Shown: positions 28,037-36,455 of the stretch, piece after piece
Layout of the letters: each line of letters opens with the position of its first letter
Position numbering within the stretch: position 1 is the first letter of the stretch
From: Lachnospiraceae bacterium
GTDB lineage: Bacteria > Bacillota > Clostridia > Lachnospirales > Lachnospiraceae
Direction: 5' to 3'
Length of the DNA: 64,000 nt
Assembly: GCA_022792335.1 (NCBI GenBank)
Contig: JAAWAV010000014.1
Span: 54,652 to 118,651 of the forward strand
Notes under the pieces: generated by a model
Seen by the model: only the letters and a program-made list of their open reading frames with translations
Databases searched by the model: none
Told to the model about the DNA's origin: nothing
Translations under genes and position numbers: made by a program

Positions 28037-28955
28037 CGCGCTTGTGGACGGAGGGTTAGATACCTTGAAGATGTTGCCCTTTCTTCTGGTGGCTTTTCTG
28101 TTTTTAGAGTCTCTGGAACATTATTCGGAAGGGCGCAGGGATAATTTCCTTACAAAAATCGGGGCGGCAGGCCCGGCAGCAGGGGCCATTTTTGGCTGTG
28201 TACCGCAGTGTGGATTTTCTGTGGCGGCGGCCAATCTTTACGCTGGAGGCGTGATTACGGTGGGAACGCTTCTGGCAGTCTTTCTTTCGACTTCAGACGA
28301 GGCCATTTTACTGCTGATGGGGCATCCTGGCCAGGCGGGAACGATCTTTAAACTTCTGGCAGTCAAGGTGGTTTGCGGGATTGTGTTTGGATATGCGGCA
28401 GATATTTTGCTGCGAAACAGTCCGATAAAAAGAAAACGACTGGGAGCCATCTGCGGGGATTGCGGCTGTCATGAGGAGGAAGAGAGAAGTGTGGATGCTT
28501 CCACAGAAGTGTCTGTGGAGGAAGAGAGAGAACATGATTTGGCGGGAGAATCCCATGGCTCTTACAGAGTATTCCGGGCGGCTCTTTATCATACGGCGGA
28601 GGTATTTGTCTATCTGCTCAGCTTCAATATACTCTTAAATATTCTTCTGGGGGCAGTGGGGATTGAGTGGCTGTCCGGTCTCCTTTTTAAAGATTCTTTG
28701 CTTCAGCCAGTGTTAGCCGCCTTCCTGGGCTTGATTCCAAACTGCGCGGCTTCCGTGATTCTGACGGAATTTTATCTGAGCGGAGTTTTGAGCTTCGGGG
28801 CTGCAGTTTCCGGTCTCCTTTCCGGAGCGGGCGTGGGGCTGGCCGTACTGTTTAAAATCCATAGAGAGAAAAAAGAAAATCTGAAGATTACAGGAATGCT
28901 ACTTTTCGCAGCAATTTTGTCTGGAATTTTTCTGCAAATTGCCGTAAAATCTTAA
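28020..28955 (+). CDS. putative manganese/arsenic efflux membrane protein
   Basis: An integral membrane protein of 311 residues with two similar halves. The first half carries GCVPQCGFSVAAANLYAGG, the second GLIPNCAASVILTEFYLSG, paired Pro-Asn/Gln-Cys loops typical of the ArsP-like permease family (PF11449) often annotated as putative manganese transporter. Between the halves is a soluble loop with GAICGDCGCHEEEE, a likely metal-binding site. The start TTG 28020 follows AAAAGGAGG at 28002-28010 and overlaps the helicase stop. The substrate metal is inferred only. Confidence 0.8.
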   Translation: MELLIDALVDGGLDTLKMLPFLLVAFLFLESLEHYSEGRRDNFLTKIGAAGPAAGAIFGCVPQCGFSVAAANLYAGGVITVGTLLAVFLSTSDEAILLLMGHPGQAGTIFKLLAVKVVCGIVFGYAADILLRNSPIKRKRLGAICGDCGCHEEEERSVDASTEVSVEEEREHDLAGESHGSYRVFRAALYHTAEVFVYLLSFNILLNILLGAVGIEWLSGLLFKDSLLQPVLAAFLGLIPNCAASVILTEFYLSGVLSFGAAVSGLLSGAGVGLAVLFKIHREKKENLKITGMLLFAAILSGIFLQIAVKS

Positions 28956-29097
28956 GGGAATTTTCAAAAAACGTTTTCTCAGACATGGTATACTGGTTTT
29001 ACCCGGAAAACGCAAGATTTGTCTGTTTTCCGAGATGGATGACAATCAGAGAACCCTGTAAGCGGGATATTATTTACGAAAGAGAGGCTGGGAAAGC

Positions 29098-29805
29098 GTG
29101 GGAGAAGAACGAACTAGAAAGATTCTGTTTGTGGTGGGGACTGTGACGGTTATGATCCTTCTGGTATGGTTTATCCGGGAGAAGGTCTGGCCCGGTGCGA
29201 ATCAGGGGATCCTGGAAAAAGAACTTTGGCCGGACGCCCATGATCCGGCCCGCTCTGTTTATCTGGATGAAAACGGAAAGCGGGTGATTCAGTGGGAAAA
29301 CATCCAGCTTCCCCAATGGGTGGAAAAAGATCTTTTGCCGATCAATGAATATTCCAGACCGGGAACGTATTTGGATGATGTGGCCGGGGTGGTGGTCCAC
29401 TACACGGCCAATCCCGGGACAAGCGCCAAACAGAACAGGGATTATTTTGCCGGGTTGGCAGATGGGGCGGCGGGTACTTATGTCAGCAGTCATTTTATTA
29501 TTGATACAGATGGAACCATTCTCCAGTGTATTCCTATCAGCGAGGTCGCATACGCCTCCAATGACAGAAATTATGATACTGTGTCCATTGAATGCTGCCA
29601 CGAAGATGAGAGCGGGAAATTTACAAAGGAGACCTATACTTCTCTGGTAAAACTGGTCGCCTGGCTTTCCGATATTTATATGATCGAGACGAAAGATATC
29701 CTCCGGCATTATGATGTGACAGGGAAAAATTGTCCTAAATATTTTGTAGATCATGAGGATAAATGGGAGAAATTTCTGCGGGATGTAGAGAAAAACAGAC
29801 CTTAG
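29098..29805 (+). CDS. membrane-anchored N-acetylmuramoyl-L-alanine amidase
   Basis: A protein of 235 residues with an N-terminal membrane anchor (about 9-26) and an Amidase_2/PGRP domain (about 92-230). Zinc ligands are His101 (VVVHYTANPG), His204 (RHYDVTG) and Cys212 (NCPKYF). SSHFIIDTDGTILQCIP is the central family block. It should cut the amide between MurNAc and L-Ala in peptidoglycan outside the membrane, for wall turnover, division or sporulation. The GTG 29098 start follows a purine-rich AGAGGCTGGGAAAG. A lone TATACT at 28989-28994 may be its -10 box. Confidence 0.87.
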   Translation: MGEERTRKILFVVGTVTVMILLVWFIREKVWPGANQGILEKELWPDAHDPARSVYLDENGKRVIQWENIQLPQWVEKDLLPINEYSRPGTYLDDVAGVVVHYTANPGTSAKQNRDYFAGLADGAAGTYVSSHFIIDTDGTILQCIPISEVAYASNDRNYDTVSIECCHEDESGKFTKETYTSLVKLVAWLSDIYMIETKDILRHYDVTGKNCPKYFVDHEDKWEKFLRDVEKNRP

Positions 29806-29859
29806 AAAGATGGCCGTATCATGATTTCAAATTGCCTGGATCTGAAAGTAGGGTTGTTT

Positions 29860-30465
29860 ATGAATAAAAGAGGACGGGAAACAAGGAAACAAATCAAGAA
29901 ATGTGCATGTGCTTTATTTGCAGAAAAAGGGTTTAAACAAGTGACAATGAAGGATATCTGCGAAGCAGCAAAACTGAGCAGAGGCGGTTTATACTGCCAC
30001 TATGACAGCACACGTCAAATCTTTCAGGAGATTCTTGACGATATGACTGGCGAGCAGGATCAGGAGATTGATTTAAAAATAGAACAAAATTATTCGGCAG
30101 TTACTATTTTGGATGAAATTTTAAGCAAGTACGAGAATGAAATGCTGGACTGCCAATCTTCATTAAGCATAGCAATCTATGAGTATTTTAGCATTCGTGA
30201 TATTGCGAATCAGAATAATACGTTATATGAACAATATTTAATTTCGGCAAATACATGGAAGAAATTAATACAATATGGGATGGACAGACAGGAATTTAAG
30301 GAAGTGGATAGTTCCGCCGTATTCGATTTAATCGTATTTTCGTATCAGGGGGTAAGGATGTACAGTAAACTTATGCCTATGGATAAAGAAATACCTTCCG
30401 GAATCATAAAAGAAATAAGAAAGATATTGGTGAAAGACAGCAGCGATAGCGATACCGTCGCTTGA
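29860..30465 (+). CDS. TetR family transcriptional regulator
   Basis: A protein of 201 residues with an N-terminal helix-turn-helix (VTMKDICEAAKLSRGGLYCHYDS) typical of TetR repressors and a helical ligand domain. ATG 29860 begins at MNKRGRETRKQ; an upstream ATG 29821 would add 13 residues. The gene is visibly more AT-rich than its neighbours (AAT, ATT, AAA codons common), a sign of later acquisition. No drug-pump gene adjoins it on this strand. Its stop codon lies inside a 17-bp palindrome. Confidence 0.88.
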   Translation: MNKRGRETRKQIKKCACALFAEKGFKQVTMKDICEAAKLSRGGLYCHYDSTRQIFQEILDDMTGEQDQEIDLKIEQNYSAVTILDEILSKYENEMLDCQSSLSIAIYEYFSIRDIANQNNTLYEQYLISANTWKKLIQYGMDRQEFKEVDSSAVFDLIVFSYQGVRMYSKLMPMDKEIPSGIIKEIRKILVKDSSDSDTVA

Positions 30466-30502
30466 CAAGAGCGCACGTGTATGTCCTTGTCAAGCGACGG
30501 TA
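30453..30502. repeat. perfect 17-bp inverted repeat at the TetR stop
   Basis: TACCGTCGCTTGACAAG (30453-30469) and CTTGTCAAGCGACGGTA (30486-30502) around a 16-base loop. The TetR stop TGA lies within the left arm. No T run follows on either strand, so it may be an operator, a processing hairpin or an atypical terminator. Confidence 0.75.
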
Positions 30503-30528
30503 GTATTGAAACATGAATGAAATGCAGG

Positions 30529-30556
30529 TTGACATTTTCCGTCCCTCTGCTATAAT
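30529..30556 (+). promoter_or_regulatory. promoter of the ECF S-component gene
   Basis: Consensus TTGACA (30529-30534), 16-base spacer, consensus TATAAT (30551-30556). The leader is about 75 bases. Confidence 0.8.
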
Positions 30557-30589
30557 CGTGGAGTAACCAGTAAACGCATTGTATCCGAC

Positions 30590-30612
30590 CTGTCGGAAGG
30601 AGCTTCCGGCAG
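30590..30612 (+). other. leader hairpin before the ECF S-component gene
   Basis: CTGTCGGAAG / CTTCCGGCAG with a GAG loop, one wobble, ending 10 bases ahead of the GCAGGAGG ribosome site. It does not match a riboswitch class I can recognise by eye. Confidence 0.45.
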
Positions 30613-30636
30613 AGGAACAGTAGCAGGAGGAAAAAA

Positions 30637-31254
30637 ATGAATACTTCGGCAAAAACCCGAAACCTGGTATTGACTGCGGCCATTGCAGCCATTATCATCC
30701 TGATGGCCTTCGTGCCTTACGTAGGCTATATCAATCTGGTGGTGATCAAGGCCACCTTGATCCATGTACCCGTCATTATCGGATCCGTTGTTTTAGGACC
30801 GAAAAAGGGCGCGTTTCTTGGATTCATTTTTGGACTGACCAGTCTGATTATCAACACGTTTACCCCAAGTCTTTTGTCCTTTGCTTTCTCCCCGTTCTAT
30901 TCCGGAGGAAATCTGTGGAGCCTTGTCATCTGTTTCCTTCCCAGGATTCTGGCAGGCGTAGTTCCCTATTTCGTATACAGAGCCTTTATGAAGGTCGGAG
31001 GCGAAAAGCGGGCGGTGGAGTACATCGCTTTGCCGGTGGCAGGAGTAGCGGGAGCGCTGGTCAATACGATTCTTGTGATGAATTTGATTTATGTTTGTTT
31101 CAGACCGCAGTTTGCCGCGGCGAAACAGATAGCTGTGACCGCTGTCTATGACGGTATTGTGGCAATTATGATTGCCAACGGGGTGCCGGAAGCCATTGTG
31201 GCGGCGGTATTGACGCTGGCGATTGGAAAGGTGCTGCTGCATTTGAAGGGATAA
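30637..31254 (+). CDS. ECF transporter S component
   Basis: A substrate-binding membrane protein of 205 residues of an energy-coupling-factor vitamin importer. About six helices are visible; the N-terminal LVLTAAIAAIIILMAFVPYVGYINL and the HVPVIIGSVVLGPKKGAFLGFIFGL block (the H-P and GPKxGAxxG region) are typical of the ECF S family. The cargo is not clear (folate, pantothenate or other). The shared EcfA/EcfT energising module is not in the window, as expected for group II ECF systems. ATG 30637 with AGGAGG. Strong promoter and terminator flank it. Confidence 0.88.
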   Translation: MNTSAKTRNLVLTAAIAAIIILMAFVPYVGYINLVVIKATLIHVPVIIGSVVLGPKKGAFLGFIFGLTSLIINTFTPSLLSFAFSPFYSGGNLWSLVICFLPRILAGVVPYFVYRAFMKVGGEKRAVEYIALPVAGVAGALVNTILVMNLIYVCFRPQFAAAKQIAVTAVYDGIVAIMIANGVPEAIVAAVLTLAIGKVLLHLKG

Positions 31255-31274
31255 AGATTTCGCGAAAAAAGAGG

Positions 31275-31331
31275 ACGGCTTTTCGTTTTGGAGACAGGAT
31301 TTCCTGGCCGTGAAAACGAAAAGCCGTTTTT
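31275..31331 (+). terminator. terminator after the ECF S-component gene
   Basis: A perfect 15-bp stem (ACGGCTTTTCGTTTT 31275-31289 with AAAACGAAAAGCCGT 31313-31327) followed by a T run. Confidence 0.85.
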
Positions 31332-31440
31332 GGATTCCAGACAAAATATCACAACAGATTTTTAGAAACCGGCTCCAGGTGGAATACTACGGACAGAAAC
31401 CTTTTTTCCGGAAGAGAGAAGCGGACGGAAAAAGGAAGAG

Positions 31441-31470
31441 TTTACATGGATTTTACAAAACCATGATAAT
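31441..31470 (+). promoter_or_regulatory. nptA promoter with Pho-box-like direct repeats
   Basis: TTTACA at 31441-31446 is repeated at 31452-31457, an exact 11-base period as in PhoP/PhoB boxes, and TTTGAC stands two periods further on at 31474. GATAAT at 31465-31470 with an 18-base spacer from the first TTTACA can serve as -10. The genes downstream encode a phosphate transporter and a PhoB/PhoR-type pair. Confidence 0.5.
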
Positions 31471-31537
31471 GGATTTGACATAGTTTTGCTATTATGAGGA
31501 AGTAAAACGGACATGTAATGCGGAAGGAGCTTGGACT

Positions 31538-33301
31538 ATGGATATTTTTGACGGACTGACAATGATAGGAGGACTGAGCCTGTTTCTCTTTGGCATGAGC
31601 GTTATGGGACAGGCGCTGGAACGCAGAGCAGGAGGCAGGCTCCGTACCGTTCTCGGAAGGCTTACGACGGGGAAGATGGCCGGACTTTTGACAGGACTGG
31701 GTGTGACGGCGGTGATTCAGAGTTCTTCGGCTACTACGGTCATGGTAGTCGGATTTGTCAATTCCGGACTGATGACTCTTGGGCAGGCCATTCATGTGAT
31801 TATGGGCGCCAATATCGGAACGACGGTTACAGCCTGGTTACTCAGTCTCGCCGGCATCGAGAGCGGAAATCTGTTTGTAAAACTGTTGAAACCTTCTTCT
31901 TTTACACCGATTCTTGCTCTGATTGGAATCATCTGCTATCTGTTTTGCAAAAGTTCCAAAAAGAAAGATACCGGTATGATTTTCCTGGGGTTTGCAACAT
32001 TAATGTTTGGGATGGAAACCATGTCGGGGGCGGTTTCCGGGCTGGGAAGTGTTCCGGCGTTTCGGAATCTGTTTCTCCTCTTTGAAAACCCTGTATTGGG
32101 GGTGATCGCAGGGGCGATTCTCACCGCAGTGATTCAGTCAAGTTCTGCCTCCGTCGGGATCTTGCAGGCATTGGCTTCTACGGGGCAGGTCTCTTATGGC
32201 GCGGCAGTTCCTATTATCATGGGTCAGAATATCGGAACCTGTGTCACGGCGATGCTATCGTCTATCGGAGCAAATAAAAATGCAAAACGCGCGGCAATGG
32301 TACATCTTCTGTTTAATGTGATTGGTACGGCTGTGTGGTTGTCTGTATTTTGCCTGCTCCGGATAGTTTTGACTCCGGTGATTCTGGAAAGCCCTGTCTC
32401 GCTTTTTGGCATTGCGGCGGCTCATTCTGTGTTCAATCTTCTCTGTACGCTTCTGATGCTCCCCATGGCCGGATTTCTGGAACGACTGGCATGCCGACTG
32501 ATTCGGGACGACCGGAAACCGGAAATTCAGTCAGAATTAGACGAACGGTTTCTCAGTACGCCGTCCATTGCCCTGGAACGATGCCAGGAGGTGGCCTCCA
32601 GTCTGGCAGAAGCGGCTGTAGGGGCCTTTACGGAGGGACTTTCCTCTCTGGAAGAATATTCGGAGACGCTTGCAGATTCTGTCAGAGAAAAAGAGGGGCA
32701 GACGGACCATTACGAGGATCTTCTCGGTACCTATCTGGTTCATTTAAGCACCAGGCAGATCACAGAGGCGGATCATGCGGAGGCGGCAAAACTTTTAAAG
32801 GTCATCGGAGACTTTGAGCGAATTGCGGATCACGGGGTCAACCTTTTGGAGTCTGCGGAGGAACTGAGGAACAAAGGACTGGTTTTTACCAAGGAAGCGC
32901 GGGCGGAATATAGGATTTTGACAAAAGCAGTGGAAGAGATTCTGGGACTTTCTCTTCAGGCCTTTTTGAGAAATGATCTGGAAGCGGCGAAGCGGGTGGA
33001 ACCCTTGGAGCAGGTCATCGATCTTCTTAAAGAAAAGTTTCGTACCAGTCACATCCTACGCCTCCAGGACGGAAGCTGTTCCATTGCCGCCGGCTTTGTA
33101 TGGTCGGATATCCTGACCAATCTGGAGCGGGCTGCGGATCACTGTTCGAATATTGCAGGATGTGTAACGGATATTGCAGATCATAATATGAATATCCATG
33201 AATCTTTACGAGATTTCCGGGATGGAAACGAGGAATTTCACGAAAGATTTGAGGAGTATAGAAAGAAGTATTCTCCAGGTCATGCGGCCGGTATAGGTTG
33301 A
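31538..33301 (+). CDS. nptA: Na/Pi cotransporter family protein with PhoU-like domain
   Basis: A membrane protein of 587 residues. The N-terminal part has two inverted Na/Pi-cotransport repeats with the signature QSSSATT in the first and QSSSASVG in the second, plus GANIGTTVTAWL and GQNIGTCVTAML. The C-terminal 220 residues form a PhoU-like helical bundle with acidic metal-binding stretches (GDFERIADHGVNL, NLERAADHCSNIA). It imports phosphate with sodium, with the PhoU part in a regulatory role. ATG 31538 follows GGAAGGAGC. It heads an apparent operon with phoB and phoR. Confidence 0.92.
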   Translation: MDIFDGLTMIGGLSLFLFGMSVMGQALERRAGGRLRTVLGRLTTGKMAGLLTGLGVTAVIQSSSATTVMVVGFVNSGLMTLGQAIHVIMGANIGTTVTAWLLSLAGIESGNLFVKLLKPSSFTPILALIGIICYLFCKSSKKKDTGMIFLGFATLMFGMETMSGAVSGLGSVPAFRNLFLLFENPVLGVIAGAILTAVIQSSSASVGILQALASTGQVSYGAAVPIIMGQNIGTCVTAMLSSIGANKNAKRAAMVHLLFNVIGTAVWLSVFCLLRIVLTPVILESPVSLFGIAAAHSVFNLLCTLLMLPMAGFLERLACRLIRDDRKPEIQSELDERFLSTPSIALERCQEVASSLAEAAVGAFTEGLSSLEEYSETLADSVREKEGQTDHYEDLLGTYLVHLSTRQITEADHAEAAKLLKVIGDFERIADHGVNLLESAEELRNKGLVFTKEARAEYRILTKAVEEILGLSLQAFLRNDLEAAKRVEPLEQVIDLLKEKFRTSHILRLQDGSCSIAAGFVWSDILTNLERAADHCSNIAGCVTDIADHNMNIHESLRDFRDGNEEFHERFEEYRKKYSPGHAAGIG

Positions 33302-33346
33302 TTGGCTGCAATCTGGAAAAACTTACAGCCAAAGGAAAGGACGAAC

Positions 33347-34051
33347 ATGATTTTTTGTGTGGAGGACGATGAAGGGATTCGGGAACTGATGGTTTATGTG
33401 CTAAGGTCCGCCGGCTTTGAGGCGAAGGGCTTTGTGGATGGTTCCAAACTTTTCTGTGCCATGGAGGAAGAGAAACCGGAACTGATCCTTCTGGATATTA
33501 TGCTTCCAGGAGAGGACGGCATTTCCGTTTTGAAAAAGATAAGAGAGGGGAATCATGGTTCGGCGGATATTCCAGTGATTATGGCTACGGCCAAAGGAAC
33601 GGAGTATGACAAAGTGACGGGGTTAGATCTGGGGGCAGATGATTATCTGGCCAAACCGTTTGGGATGATGGAAATGGTTTCCCGTGTGAGAGCGGTGCTC
33701 CGGCGGACGGCTGGAAAAAATCTGCCGGAAACAGAGACAAAAAAGGAGGCAGATGCAATCTGCCAGATGGGAAGTCTTTTCATGGACAGGAACGGGCACA
33801 CGGTGTCTGTCCGTGGGGAACGGATTGCGCTTACGCTGAAGGAGTATGAACTTTTGCGTCTGTTTATGGAACATCCCGGAAGGGTTTTTACCAGGGAGCA
33901 GCTTCTTGAGCAGATCTGGGGATTTGGCTATGAGGGAGAGACGAGGACGGTAGACGTCCACATCGGTACCCTTCGAACAAAGCTTCAGGAATGTGGAAGC
34001 TATATTGAGACAGTCCGAGGAGTCGGATACAGGATGGAGAGGAAAGAATGA
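33347..34051 (+). CDS. phoB: PhoB-like response regulator (OmpR family)
   Basis: A protein of 234 residues with an N-terminal receiver domain (MIFCVEDDEGIREL; phosphoacceptor Asp in LILLDIMLPGEDG; conserved Lys in DYLAKPFG) and a C-terminal winged helix (LTLKEYELLRLFMEHPGRVF, then RTVDVHIGTLRTKL). The phosphate transporter upstream and the PAS-containing kinase downstream point to phosphate control, so PhoB/PhoP is the most likely identity. ATG 33347; its stop overlaps the phoR start (ATGA). It may act on the Pho-box-like repeats upstream of nptA. Confidence 0.88.
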   Translation: MIFCVEDDEGIRELMVYVLRSAGFEAKGFVDGSKLFCAMEEEKPELILLDIMLPGEDGISVLKKIREGNHGSADIPVIMATAKGTEYDKVTGLDLGADDYLAKPFGMMEMVSRVRAVLRRTAGKNLPETETKKEADAICQMGSLFMDRNGHTVSVRGERIALTLKEYELLRLFMEHPGRVFTREQLLEQIWGFGYEGETRTVDVHIGTLRTKLQECGSYIETVRGVGYRMERKE

Positions 34052-35739
34052 CAAGGAGGATTTTTCGTACCGTCTTTTTTGTGGCGATCAGCATGTTTTT
34101 GGCTTCGGTGACTCTTTTTATGACCGTCCTCTACGATTATTTTTCTATTGTCCGGCAGGAACAGTTGCAGGTACAGACAGATTTAGCGGCCCAGGGAGTT
34201 CAAAATGAGGGATTCCCCTATCTGGAGGATCTTGCGATCCGGGATTATCGCATTACCTGGATCAAGGGGGACGGAAGCGTTCTCTATGACAGCAGCTCTG
34301 ATGCTGAAGGGATGGAAAATCATCTGGAAAGGAAAGAGGTAAGGGAGGCGTTTGACAAAGGCTACGGGACGGCGGCCCGTTCTTCTTCCACATTGACGGA
34401 ACGCTATCTGTACAGCGCAAAGAAGCTGTCAGACGGAACCATTCTCCGGCTTTCCGTAGTACAGGATTCTTTGCTGGCCTTGTTTTTGGGAATGCTCCAG
34501 CCTCTTTGCGTCATATTTGCAGTGGCGGTCTGTCTGTCTGCTCTGCTGGCTTCCAGACTGTCCAGAAAGATTGTGAAACCGTTAAATGAACTGGATCTGG
34601 ATGAACCTCTGAAAAGTGGGGCCTATGAAGAACTTTCTCCACTGCTTGTCCGGATTCATGCGCAACAGAGGGAGATTGGCTAGCAGAAGGAAGAGCTTTT
34701 ACAGAGGCAGGAAGAATTTGAGGTGCTGACTTCTTCGATGACAGAGGGGATTGTTCTTTTAAATAACAGAGGAAGGATCCTTAGTATGAACCATGCGGCG
34801 GCAAAGCTTCTTGGAACAGGTCGTTACAGCGGGGATGCTCTGTCGGCTTCTGGAGCGCCGGGGCTGGGAGCGTTTATCCAAAGAGCGGAGAAGGGGGAAC
34901 GATCGGAGATGGTCCTTTCTCTTGACGGCAGAAGCTACCAGGCGGAGGCAAGCCCCGTCGTTTCCGGTGGAAAAGTATCCGGAATTGTTTTGCTGCTTCT
35001 GGATGTGACGGAAAAAGAAAAAGTGGAACAGCTTCGCCGGGAATTTACGGCCAATGTTTCCCATGAGTTAAAAACTCCCTTGCAGACGATCTCAGGAAGC
35101 GCGGAACTGATGGCGGAAGGGATGGTAAGAGCGGAGGACATTCCCCGCTTTTCCAGGAGGATCTACGGGGAGGCAAAACGGATGATAAGGCTGGTGGAGG
35201 ATATTCTCCGGCTGTCCCACCTGGATGAAGGCGCCGCAGATATGAAATGGGACCAGGTGGATTTGTATGCGCTGGCAGAAGATACGGCAGAATCGCTTTT
35301 TGCGGAAGCAAAAGCCGCCAAAGTGGCTCTCCATCTTTCCGGAGAGCCGGCATTTGTTTTCGGCGTCCGGCAGCTTTTGCAGGGGATTATCTATAATCTC
35401 TGCGACAATGCAATCAAGTACAACCGGCCGGGAGGCTCTGTTTTTCTGAAAGTCAGGGAAGAGGCAGAGGAAGTCTCTCTTACGGTTGAAGATACTGGTA
35501 TCGGGATTTTGGCCGAACATCAGGAACGGATTTTTGAACGGTTTTACCGGGTCGATAAAAGCCATTCCAAAGAGATCGGCGGGACGGGGCTTGGCCTTTC
35601 CATTGTCAAACATGCGGTGAAACTGCATCAGGCGAAACTGGAACTTTCGAGTGTTCCCGGAGAAGGAACAAAGATTACCATTCAGTTTCCGAAAGACAGA
35701 AAGGATAAAGGAAGCTGTTCCACAGAAAATATCGTTTAA
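34048..35739 (+). pseudogene. phoR: PhoR-like sensor histidine kinase split by an in-frame TAG
   Basis: The reading frame would encode 563 residues but is stopped by TAG at 34681-34683 (codon 212); the same frame continues to 35739. The first part has two membrane helices (about 9-31 and 150-175) around a sensor domain. The second part has a PAS-like region, the HisKA box SHELKTPLQ (His at codon 339), the N box CDNAIKYN, and G boxes VEDTGIGI and GGTGLGLSIVKH. The TAG lies where a coiled QKEELLQRQ linker begins, and CAG to TAG would explain it. A soluble kinase could restart at GTG 34723 or ATG 34738. Sequencing error is an alternative. Confidence 0.85.
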
Positions 35740-35758
35740 CCGCAATTGGAATCAGAGG

Positions 35759-36442
35759 TCACCTGGTTGGCATCTGAAAATTTACAAGCGCTTTGTTTAA
35801 ATAATCGTTAAATGGTTTCATTATGCGAAAGCTCTCGGCCGCTTTTGTGAGAAATGCCTCGGCATCGTGTAGTTCTTCATCTTTGAACGGATATTCCAGA
35901 TACCAGCTTTTAAACTTTAAGTATTCCGCCTGCGGGTGGCTCTTGTCATATCCGGCCGGGACGTTTTTGAGCGCCGTTCCCCGTACCGTAAAATATTTCT
36001 GAAATTCAGGCTCTTTGGTAATGGCTTCCAATTCTTTACCATGTTCAACAATATAATCCCTCACCATTGTTGTTGCGTCCTTAAACATATCTGCAAACAG
36101 ACCTCCCCCAAAAAAGGACTGGTCGCCTGGTTTAATCATAAGATAATAGCCGACAGGAACCGGCAGCTTTCCCCGGGAAGAAATATGTGCGCGAAATGCC
36201 GGGTTATATGGCGATTTATCACGGCTGAACCGGGTGTCTCTCACCAGCTTAAAGGTAAGGCTTTTCGGCTCATGATGCAGCACGCTGTCATCAAATACGC
36301 CGATACGAAAGAGCAGCGCCTGGATCAGTGTCTCAAACTCTGTGTTTGCCGCTTTGTTTTCGGATTTATGTGCGTGATACCATTCCCGATTATTATTCTC
36401 ATTTAAATCAGCAAGATATTTTAAGATAAGCTGTGTATTCAT
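35759..36442 (-). CDS. DUF2461 (TIGR02453) family protein
   Basis: A protein of 227 residues recognised by LKYLADLNENNNREWYHAHK, KSLTFKLVRDTRFSRDKSPYNPAFRAHIS and GYYLMIKPGDQSFFGGGLF, the signature of the DUF2461 family. Its biochemical role is not known to me. Start ATG 36442 has AAGGAG upstream on the minus strand and is 13 bases from the stop of the sigma-factor gene, so the two form an operon. The segment is more AT-rich than the flanking phoR gene. It faces phoR tail to tail. Confidence 0.88.
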   Translation of the reverse strand: MNTQLILKYLADLNENNNREWYHAHKSENKAANTEFETLIQALLFRIGVFDDSVLHHEPKSLTFKLVRDTRFSRDKSPYNPAFRAHISSRGKLPVPVGYYLMIKPGDQSFFGGGLFADMFKDATTMVRDYIVEHGKELEAITKEPEFQKYFTVRGTALKNVPAGYDKSHPQAEYLKFKSWYLEYPFKDEELHDAEAFLTKAAESFRIMKPFNDYLNKALVNFQMPTR

Positions 36443-36455
36443 TTGCAAAATCTCC

